Part shown: positions 37,767 through 47,475 of the stretch, in pieces | How the letters are laid out: each line of letters begins with the position of its first letter | Position numbering within the stretch: position 1 is the first letter of the stretch | Origin: Trichoplax adhaerens | Taxonomy: Eukaryota > Placozoa > Uniplacotomia > Trichoplacea > Trichoplacidae | Assembly: GCF_000150275.1 (NCBI RefSeq) | Contig: NW_002060946.1 | Span: 5,970,667-6,034,666, forward strand | Length of the DNA stretch: 64,000 bases | Direction of reading: 5' to 3' | Translations under genes and position numbers: made by a program | The notes under the pieces: generated by a model | What the model saw: only the letters and a program-made list of their open reading frames with translations | Databases searched by the model: none | Told to the model about the DNA's origin: nothing

Positions 37767-39556
37767 ATGGAAGCGAATTACGAGTATGAAGTTCCTGGTC
37801 TTTCCGATGCATTGACTGAATATAGCATTGAAATGGTAGGAAAGTTATTGAATTTGTTCAGGATAGTGTTCAAGCGATGAAATCATTTTTTTCAACTATA
37901 AATTAATTCTATTTTCAGGAACAAAATGAAAAGTCACCGACCGTTACTGACCTTAAAGAAAGAATGCTATTATTGGAAGCAGAGAATAGATCATTAAAAC
38001 AAAGAAATGAAGAATTAATGAAACGTACAGTTGAATATTCCGAGATGAAAAGACAACATGAATCCTTAACAAATGACAATCAAAGACTCAAACATGCCTT
38101 AGTCCAAGCAAACCGTGAAATTAAAGCCTTAGAGCAGAAATTAATGGAATCTGAAGCTTGTACTCAAGGACTTCTCTTTGAAAGAAGTGAAATTGCTAGT
38201 TGCCAATCTATTATTAGTGAATTAAGGAACGAAATTGAAGAATTACTAACCGAGATAGCAAGCATGCAGCAAGATTTCTCCATGTATTACTTGGATTTTA
38301 AAACTTTGGCAAATCAAAATAAGCGTTTAATTATTCAACTTCAAGAATCCTTACACAAAGCAAGGAAACAGAATTTAAAACTTGTTTCCGTCTTGGATTC
38401 AAGAGGCCAAGGTAAGCTTAGTGATATAGCGGCAGTACTGTCACCAAGACAATCAGTTGACAGCCGAACATAGATTTTAGCACATCCTAATCAAATAGAC
38501 TTACTATTCATACTACAGCGTACTACTATACTAGTAGCATAAGTACTAAGACAAAATGGTAAGTTAAATATTATTAATGTATCGCTATTTTTATTACAAT
38601 CAATAATTAATAGTTGCTAATACCGATCCGAGGATTGCAAATACAATTGCAGAAAGCCAAGATACTGAGAACCTTAGAAAGCAAAATTTAAGACTTCAGA
38701 CTGAGGTATGTAAGATAAATATTATATCATTGCAGACATCTAGTTAACACAATCATATTTACGGAGACTCTGAATGCCATCCGCAATAGTAAAGTTCAGC
38801 ATTACTATGCTATCAATATTATTCAAATAGCTTATTTATTGTGCATATTAAGATCTTGAATACATGCGAAATTGTTGCATCTGAGGTTAATTAATGGAAT
38901 TGTTATGATCAACTTAGGTCAACTTCTTCAAAAATGAAGCGAAAGATCACGAGATTAAAAATAGAAAATTACACTCACGATTATTAGACAGCAACGCCAG
39001 ATTAGTGCAAGTTAATAGTATATTAAAGCAATCGACTAGACTGCATAATTTTGAAAAACAACGTGAATCTCGTAGACCGATGGTCAATACTAATGAAACT
39101 AATGCTAATGCTAATGCTAATGCTAATGCTAATGCTAATGCTAATGAAATCATTCCAAAGAGCGAAGACTTACCAAAGCGAAATTCCTACTTAAGTTCGA
39201 CTTCATATGGTTATCACAGTGCCGCTGACTCTGGTGAGGTTCGTTCACATGAACGGTTAAGTCAAGATTTACACTCCTTATACGAGCACAGTGGCTGCGA
39301 TTTATCAGAAAGTAGTAATGAGGATTTTGGACATGTGCCTAGAGAATATATGCAATTATGTAACATAAATCGGAAAAGTAATGGAAGCAGTAACAACAGC
39401 GCTACCACAATGGTAGCTAGTCACCAGCCGAGGGATTATCTTAATCCCGCTAATCATTATTATACTCATCGTGAGGCGGTTTTGGCCGGAAACGAAAGCA
39501 CATCTAGTAGTAGCACCATAGTGCAAGGAAGCTACAATCCTCACAGAACGTCTTAG
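37767..39556 (+). CDS. Coiled-coil protein of unknown function with an Asn-Ala repeat
   Basis: Four exons, 37767-37835, 37919-38411, 38614-38705 and 38918-39556, join in frame to 430 residues. Residues from about 30 to 240 are charged heptad-like sequence (LLLEAENRSLKQRNEELMKR and similar), typical of a long coiled coil. The C-terminal half is hydrophilic, Ser/Asn-rich and probably disordered, with eight Asn-Ala pairs encoded by an AATGCT hexamer repeat at 39101-39148. Without splicing, exon 2 would end at 38473 in a false stop, but a strong GTAAGC donor at 38412 and in-phase following exons support the longer model. No catalytic or named domain is visible. Scaffold, centrosomal or cytoskeletal adaptor roles are possible by general analogy only. 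Confidence 0.8.
39101..39148 (+). repeat. AATGCT hexanucleotide microsatellite inside a coding exon
   Basis: Eight perfect AATGCT units encode (Asn-Ala)8 in the last exon of the coiled-coil gene. Six-base units keep the frame, so length changes would alter protein length without breaking it. Confidence 0.97.
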
Positions 39557-40959
39557 TAAAATTATACCTTAGTGTACATTAGACTACTAATTTCCGTGGC
39601 AGGAGTTACCTGTACTCAGTTATTTATGTCAATTATTACTGAAGCCTAAATATTTTCAAATTGAAACAATTTATGTTATTACTATTTAGCCCTAATTAAT
39701 ACTACTGAAGTGGCAGTATTAGATATAGCAATGCTGACGCTAGGGTAGTTTCATAATTTATAAAAAGAGCAATGTTCTCTACGCTGATACTGATAATAAC
39801 GGTTACAGAACTTTGCATTGATCTCGGCCTCAAAAAGTGAAATATTTGTAATGAAGATAAATAACTTAAAGTCGTGTAATACCATTTTAAATTACAGATT
39901 GAAAAACTATGTATGATATAGAAAATTCGATTTGAGATATCTATAATTGAAATTGGTAGCAAATTATTTCTGAGTAATAAGTGATGTATCGATCATGTTG
40001 TTAATTTATGATTCAGAGGCACAACCTTTACCTTTAAAAATAATATTACAGTCAAAACTTATCTTCTGATGTTACTCGTGTTAACGATCTGGTCGTCATT
40101 TGTACAATAAGATTAGTGTATCAAATCTGTTGCTATCCAGCAAAATACAGCATTCGAAATGGTACCTATACTGCTGGTGTGTTTGTAATTTTAATTGAAT
40201 GTTTCTTGATTTCCCGCCTGATAGGTATTTGACAAGAGCATACAGTTTCTGCATGTGATTTTAATGACCTTTATTAAACACTTAAAAGAGCACCAAATTT
40301 CGATACACCGGTAAAGAGCAGAGATGCATTACCGGTAATTAATTGTAATTGTATATTGGATTACATAATGTATATATACAGTATACATATATATATAGTG
40401 ATAAAATATTCTAAGCTTCGAAAAGATATTCTATATTCGAGAATATGTGTTGCCGTAAACATTACCTTATTGATAATGAATAAAAAATGTGCTTTATTAC
40501 TTTTATTCTAAAGCCTTTTATGGATCTATTATATTAATTAACTATATTGTTAAAGATACTTGGAAGATGGCAAGATTCAGTATTCGAAGTACAGTACCCA
40601 TAATAATATATAGTGGCATATATATATGTACATATATACATATAATAAATAAATCAGTTACCTTTGACTCCCTTGCGTAGTTATCTGGCAATCATGGCAT
40701 GACTGTCGCCATTCCAAGACAGCTTACTTACAATAATTACATGATATGTATGTATACTCACCATTTGTGAAGTATGACTTACTGTATCTTTATAAGTTAT
40801 GACATCAATTCGATGAAATTTCATAGATTAGTTGACAACAGGTATATTTGATGTATGTAATACAAGTTCATTTTCATACTATTAATACTCACACAATACT
40901 ATACTGTATGCGATTTACATGCTGTCTAAATCTTAGGCAAGATATGTAAGCTAGTAACT
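39557..40959. other. Convergent intergenic region between the coiled-coil gene and POLB
   Basis: Two 3' ends face each other. The stretch is AT-rich with a TA/TATACA microsatellite region at about 40369-40398 and 40610-40645. I see no gene here. Confidence 0.6.
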
Positions 40960-43900
40960 TTAGAAGTTCCTTTTATGAGGTTCAACATATTCCATTTGAA
41001 TGATATCGAAAATGTCCTCTTCGCAAGTAATCGGGATTGCTTCTCCATGTACACCTACGCATTACAGAAACGAAATAAATAAATATTTAAGTTTTATAAT
41101 GGTAACGCATTAATATTCTTCACAATAGTTACAGTATTACACTATGTAGTAGCAACATGCAAAATACAAGATCAGGTAAGAATGTTTAATCAGTATTATT
41201 GCATACGCGTATATACAGTACATATATGTATTACAGACGACTACTACAGAAATGTACGTTTTGTCAAGTATGGTACAAACTGTAAACAACTACTACAAGT
41301 TACAAATTTACAGGTATGCATATGCTAGAAGTATTTTGAAACAAGTACCAACTAGCAAGCACAGTAATGGTAACTGTCAGCAGCGACATAGTGTTTACTT
41401 CTTACGACGCAGTTGTTCAATAAACTTACAGTATACGAGTATATCTGTTATGATAATAAAAAATCCGAATTTAGTCGATCCTAAGATTGACTAGCCCTTT
41501 AGTCAGTCCTAGGACTGTTTAGTTAATCTTAAGATTGACTAAATTCAGGTTATGACCATTGCTTATCTACGTCACGCAAACTACAGTATGAATACTAATA
41601 GCTAAAAGCAATGTCAAATTATAAGAGATAAGCTAAATTGCAGTTACATGACTCCAAAAATTATTCAATTAGTACTAGATGAAAGGTTGTAAATGAACAA
41701 ATCGAATTGAGATGGTTTTATACAGTAACCTCTACATCTGAGAATCAAATAATTGGTAGTATCATACATTCGCTATAGATCATTACTAATACCTGTCGTT
41801 CCTATTGGTCTGCATTGGGTATAAGAGAAGCGGTAATGTAAAGGAGAAATGTTAGTATAATACACTTATTATAATTGCATGAGATAGGCACATAAACGCT
41901 ACTATACTGTACATCTACTGTACATCAGTTTACCTTATGCAATATTCATTTAGGGTAAATCCTTTTTCTATTGCAGTTTGTCGCATCCGCTTATTGAAGA
42001 GATCACTACCGGTAAAGTAGAGCAATCCACACAGGTACTGATCATAGCAGAGTAACCTAAAATGAGATAGAGATTGTTTCAGATAAAGGTAGATGTATAA
42101 TCTAATCGGATACAATTAAAATTTTATTCATGACTAGTAGAGTTCTATAGCTAAATATTATAGCGCGAAGATATCGCCATATTACGATTTCTATATCTAG
42201 CCTTATATCGATCCTTCTATGAATGTTATCAGGGTTATCGTTGTCAGGTAATCTGCAGACACCCTTTGCGGTAGAGCAATGCAAAATATTTGGAATTAAG
42301 AAAAAAACTTTGGTAGATTATATTTTACTGTATCAGAATCGATTAAAATCGAACAGACCATAAATTTTGTATTTCCTATAGAAATTGTATCTGTAATGAC
42401 ATGTGCATTTTCTAGCTTTTTAACGACTTGATGTAATAAAGATGCCTATTAGAAGAGAACTTAGTACTAATACATATACACTATACTACACAGACGCGAC
42501 AATTAATTCGTGAACTTATACAGTATAAACGCTCTTCACCTTATTGCCGATTTTTTTATCAGAAGTATAGGAAGGATGAGATAGCAGGAAGTCAATGTCA
42601 CCACTACTTTCAGCACCTGCAATTAAAAATGACGCGTCTGGTACCAATCCTGTCTGACGATTATTATAGTATGAATGCGGCCGTATTACCTCTTCGATAG
42701 CTCCCACATACTTCAACCGTGTATGCTGTATCGACAGAATGAATATTTTTCTTGATTATGGCCTACGTTAATGCAGGTAAAGATTCTTTAGTCACTTGAC
42801 ACAGAAGTACCGTATAGACTTGGAAGATACACAAAAAATATTTCAGCTAAATCTATGCTAGAATGATTCGATCAATACTGAACCTCGAATTCGGTAACCA
42901 TTTTGCGAGGGATACGTTTCTCAAAATCATCGACATATCTAATTAGTAAAAACAAAAGAGCGATAAACGGTGTAGAAATTTATTTTACTAAATTTAGAAT
43001 TACTACATTATATTGAAATTAAAAGTTGTACCGCAAGCCAATTTGCTGATGGTGATTTAAGAGGATTTGCTGTTTTCGCAAATCTACGTTGAAATAAGGG
43101 TAAAGTCATGGTTTACCGAATTTGAGGAGAAACTCTATTTTACGAAATGCTATTGAATTTAGTGTGTTAACCTTCGATGGATTTGATGCCTTTATCAAAA
43201 AACTTGCGTGCAGCAGCTGGCCTATGGATGATAACGATACTACAGTAAGTATTATTATCGTAGTATCTATAATGGCTAGAAAAAATCGCTGTGTAAATTC
43301 TATCTACGGTATTTTACTATTCATCTACTGGGCCATACCCAATGCCAGTTACCCGGGTCAATTCATTGATAGCTACAGTTGTATCATCAGCTCTTATCTA
43401 CAGTATAAGTATATAAGCGATGCATAAATGTAAAGTTATTTTATTAAAGTTATTGAAAATATTTATTGAGTTACATTACCTATTACAGTGCTAGTTGTTT
43501 TATTCTGTAATGGCTTTATATCACTTTGGTTAATGTACTGTACAACTTCATTATGATTATTGTAACATATAGTACAATCATTTCAATCCATTATCACCTT
43601 ATTAAGTTTTTTCAACGATCCAGTGTTGATAAATTCTTCAATTTTTTGAGCAATTTTCTCGCCAATACCTTCCTGAAATATTATCACAGTATTTACGATA
43701 AGAGCATATTACTGTATTCAATTAATTTTGAAAAGTACTGTTAGAATCGGGAACAGTGAATGATATGTATGTTTAGTATTACTTTACAAATGTTAACGTT
43801 TTGGATACATTAAAGAGTTGGGATTAAAAGATACTCATTACTATACATAAGTATTGCTTGATAATTTGCATTATGGCCATACCAATTTTTTGGCTTGTGC

Positions 43901-44428
43901 ACCGCTAGTTATTCTTTGGGGATGCTTCGCAAGAACATTGGCGGCTTTCCTGATTTAAATTTATTGAAAGTGAATAACGAAAATTATTTATGTGATTATG
44001 GTTAGTACATACTTTCAGTCCACTTTAACGCTATTGAGTAGTGTTACAGTAGTACGGTCTTGCATGATATAGAGAACTACTGGAAGAGTCAAACTGATTC
44101 CGGTATTAACAATCACTTCTCTTATCGTAATCCACTATATAATATATATTTATAAATTTTCAATACAGCATCCATTGGATTGTAATGGATACATATGGGT
44201 AGATATTGCACTAATGTACAGTACATTTGAATTCTATTAACTTATTTATTACTTTAGGAGGATGATGAAAATAATTCAAGTAATGCAATTCGCTTAGGAA
44301 GCGTTCTTTGCGAGAATCCTGGTAATAACAAATGCAATATAATACGGTGTTCAAAGATGACAGTGCTTACCTGTAGGCGGAAAATTTATGCATTTGGCGA
44401 TTAACATTTTTTTCATAGTCAGCTAATT
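40960..44428 (-). CDS. POLB: DNA polymerase beta (family X repair polymerase), 5' exon not located
   Basis: Fourteen reverse-strand exons give 316 residues; about 20 N-terminal residues are missing (human enzyme 335): 44428-44371, 43949-43883, 43672-43598, 43397-43339, 43221-43172, 43083-43032, 42938-42884, 42762-42690, 42616-42540, 42445-42359, 42263-42202, 42056-41934, 41809-41793, 41054-40960. The 8-kDa lyase domain keeps the helix-hairpin-helix [15 protein letters not shown] with the Schiff-base lysine; a second hairpin is RVTGIGPAAARK. The palm has CGSYRRG, GDID (two metal-binding aspartates) and RRIDIR (the third). YFTGS of the nucleotide pocket is present. The enzyme fills short gaps and removes 5'-deoxyribose phosphate in base-excision repair. 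One exon is only 17 nt, and the junction after 42202 lacks a GT donor (see findings). The first exon should lie beyond 44428. Confidence 0.93.
41467..41546. repeat. 80-bp palindromic element in a POLB intron
   Basis: Ends are GAATTTAGTC and its reverse complement GACTAAATTC. Inside are a perfect CAGTCCTAGGACTG palindrome and two related CCTAAGATTGACTA / TCTTAAGATTGACTA arms. Transcripts could fold into a hairpin. It resembles a very short MITE. It lies in the intron between the last exon and the 17-nt microexon of POLB. Confidence 0.8.
43122..43244 (+). other. Exon-like open stretch antisense to POLB
   Basis: A forward frame open for about 41 codons ends at a consensus GTAAGT donor (43245) and joins in phase 0 to another exon-like stretch at 44258-44321 (AG before, GTAATA after, acidic peptide [14 protein letters not shown]). 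Part of it is the antisense of a conserved POLB exon, which tends to be open by chance. No start, homology or further exons were found. Confidence 0.15.
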
Positions 44429-45611
44429 CTATAATTATATAATAAAAATTTATAGAAACGTTGTAGTTCATTCATATATAAGATGATTGACTTTATCAAC
44501 AAAATTATTAGACAGTGAATTACACCAATATTGTCTGGAATTGAAAACAGTTTATATTAATGTGTATTGCATTTGATAACCCTATTTTGAAATTTACGTA
44601 ATGCGGTATTAATGACTCGCTGAATAAGTTGGTTTAAGTGGAGCAGACTAGTATGATCCATGTAAATAGTCATTGATTTAACGAAAAGGTAAGAGTTATT
44701 TACTACAGAATAGAGTCTATACTAATTACTGTACCGATTTGATCAACATGTATGACTCTACTAAAGGGTGCAGTCTAATATGGACAAGCTAAAAAAATTC
44801 TGGCATGATTAACTCGAGTACTAAGCATATGATCAAAGTAAAAAAGTTAACATCATTTGAACGAACTTGTTCATAAATCAACAACGATTATTCTACCGAT
44901 CCATGTGCGTTTCCTATTTACTGTACTGCACCATAACATAACTTGAGAATGGAGTCCCTTTTTCAAGCTAACATTACAAATCTAATAGCCCTTTTTCCTT
45001 GATCGATGTACACTAAACATATCGATAGGCGTATAGCCATTTTCATTCCTTTACTTTAATCCATACAGTAATAGCAATCGATTGGCAATTCGATACCGGA
45101 TGATATTTATACGTGTATCATTCATTTATCCAATACATTTCCTACCTTAACGTCAATTACTTTTACCGTAGTCTTTACTCAACTTTAAAACTACGAGTAT
45201 AGGACGTATAGTCTCATACTCCTTGGTCATGTATCCTATTTCGTGTAAGTTAGTATTACCTATTAAGAAATCGCAAAATTCGGCATTAACATTATTTGTT
45301 GGAGCTTTCCTTTTGGCTGATGACATGTTGCAATTTCGTTGGTCTGTTTTACTTCACTCAACTACTATAGGAGCTGTTAGCTGCACGTCTTATAATGTTT
45401 CAATATTGCTCTATTAACAGTCTTATTGATTATTTCTGTTTATGACGTGATGACAGCTGATAGAAGCCGTAGGGTTTCGACTCAAAGCATCGGGAACAGT
45501 CCCTACTGTGTATATATACAGTCTACAGGATAAGAACTTGTCATGGCGTAGTCTTATTGATTCTAGATCATGTTAGAACATATCTATCACTTGAACAATA
45601 CAATTTGAATG

Positions 45612-46107
45612 TGATGATTATTTATAGCAAGAGAATAACGTCGGAATAACTTAAGCAATTTGCCCCTCCTCCTGTTCTATTTTAAAATACACTCTACTAA
45701 ATTTATCTGTTAATATCTACTTATAGATCGATAGATGGCATACTGAGTTATTTGATAGGATGTATATCGATTTACTATGATGATTATTTATAGCAAGAGA
45801 ATAACGTCGGAACGACTTAAGCAATTTGCCCCTCCTCCTGTTCTATTTAAATACACTCCACTAAATTTATCTGTTAATATCTACTTATGGATAGATAGAT
45901 GAGATACTGGGTTATTTGATAGGATATCTATCTATTTACTATGATGATTATTTATAGCAAGAGAATAATGTCGGAACGACTTAATCCTTTTGCCCCTCCT
46001 CCTGCTCTATTTTAAAATACACTCCACTAAATGTATCTGTTCATATCTACAGCACTTATCGATAGATAGATGAGATACTGTGTTATTTGATAGGATATAT
46101 ATCTATT
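45612..46107. repeat. Tandem repeat, three copies of about 165 bp
   Basis: Copies begin near 45612, 45779 and 45942, each with TGATGATTATTTATAGCAAG, TTTGCCCCTCCTCCTG and GATAGATGAGATACTG-like blocks. They differ by point changes, and copy 3 has a small insertion (CAGCA). No coding potential is evident. Confidence 0.93.
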
Positions 46108-46592
46108 TACTAAGAAGCGAATCACTAGTTTTATCACTTTTATGTAGAGAGCAAAAATCAATCAATCCGTACAGTAGTAAATAAGCTGAACTAGATAGCA
46201 TTGTAGCGGATACAGTAAAGAACACCAGTGTAGCTGGCAAGGAATACAATACTACATTCTAATCTGATACTGGTCAGTAGAGTATGGTACAAGGGGGAAA
46301 ATAAGTTACTGTCATGGACTACTAGGAGTAATTGAGTAATCCATGGCAGGCCCTTCGATTAAGTATGCTGGTTTATTAGTCTATGGTAATGTACAGAGGG
46401 ATTATTTGGATTCTTTTCGATGGCAAGATTGTGGTGAAAATACAGTATAAGAATAGAATTTATCGAAATTGCCTCGTAAAACATCTACACCGACATTGCA
46501 CCCAGTTTAGGCTTAATTTAATGTATATGATAAACAAAATTATTTCTGATTTTGCCATCTAATTAATTAATTCAATAAACTAATTTTCACAG

Positions 46593-46760
46593 TAGAAGAC
46601 TACTAGAAAAGGAAATTGCTATCACACTGGACACTGTGTACAGTACTGGTTTGGACAGACATTTCAGACACATATCATCAAAATACTGTTTCAAACGCAT
46701 GCATTCATTATTACTTCAATATGTAGATGCTGGATTCAGCAATAAGCGTAATTTTAAGCG
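46593..46760 (+). other. Orphan exon-like stretch of unknown protein
   Basis: It is bounded by a TTTTCACAG acceptor and a CG|GTAAGT donor and is open only in the frame giving LLEKEIAITLDTVYSTGLDR, continuing for 56 codons with LDRHFRHISSKYCFKRMHSL and LLLQYVDAGF. The composition looks like a real helical protein segment. An ATG-led open stretch at 46343-46450 lies upstream, but its donor phase does not fit simply. I do not recognise the peptide. A dispersed repeat begins right after the donor and may have disrupted the gene. Confidence 0.35.
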
Positions 46761-46865
46761 GTAAGTAACTATTTTTGGACATTTTGCCATATCTTTAAAA
46801 ATCCGTCCACCTAAAGGAAAGTTTGCATTCCAGGTCTTCTTCACTATCAGGACTATAGTATTATC
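46761..46865 (+). mobile_element. Dispersed non-coding element, diverged forward copy
   Basis: It shares GTAACTATTTT, CATTTTG, AAAAATCCGTCCACC and TTCCAGGTCTTC blocks with the copy at 47004-47170 but lacks the long GTAC core. It directly follows the orphan exon donor. Confidence 0.45.
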
Positions 46866-47003
46866 CTGAACCAGTTTTGCTTTAAAGTAGTTCTATAAAA
46901 TTATAAATGTTGAATGACATGGATTAGACTAACGCACTTAATCCTAAATAAGGATCAATTACTAAGAGTGACTTAGAATAGAGACACAGAAGATCCAAAT
47001 TAA

Positions 47004-47170
47004 GTAACTATTTTGCGCCATTTTGTCCCATCTGAAAAATCTGTCCATCCGAGGAGAGTTTCCAGTCCAGGTCTTGACTATCACAACTCCAGTACGGTAC
47101 AGTGTACAGTACTGGACTGCACTGTAGCGGTACAATCCAGTTCTAGCCAGGCCATAGAAAATGCAGGCTC
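47004..47170 (+). mobile_element. Dispersed non-coding element, forward copy
   Basis: It contains GTAACTATTTTG, AAAAATCTGTCCATCCGAGG, AGAGTTTCCAGTCCAGGTCTT, a GTAC-palindrome core and GCCAGGCCATAGAAAATG. It resembles the copies at 34357-34500 and, inverted, 33991-34120. Confidence 0.55.
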
Positions 47171-47475
47171 GAGTCACGGCCAACTACAGTACTGTGCACT
47201 GTAAGAAACTGGCTATGGACTGGAATTAGTCATTCATACTACAGTATAGTAAAATGGTGAAGAATGGAATCTGCGGCTTTGTGCTCCACAGCTGCAGGCC
47301 AAGTGGCAAGTTTGCATCTATTGCAGGTTCCTTTGCAGTCAGCACAGGTTGAAAACAGATTTACTTACAGACAACTTGATCATTCATCCACCATATGCGT
47401 GCAGTCGATCATTTGCGCTAAGATTAGAAACACAGCGATCAAGCGTGGACTCTCTTCGAAAATTGGCCTATCCAA

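Larger units (their letters stand above)
44429..47475. other. Region between POLB and ZDHHC6 with tandem repeats and an orphan exon
   Basis: It should hold the POLB promoter and first exon and the ZDHHC6 promoter. I did not find the POLB first exon. It contains a three-copy tandem repeat (45612-46107), an exon-like stretch (46593-46760), two copies of the dispersed element and a GTAC cluster at about 47090-47205. Confidence 0.6.

Noticed and set aside
45223-45417. Small membrane-protein-like forward frame
   Set aside because: No signal, motif or splice linkage; frames of this length are common by chance in this AT-rich window.
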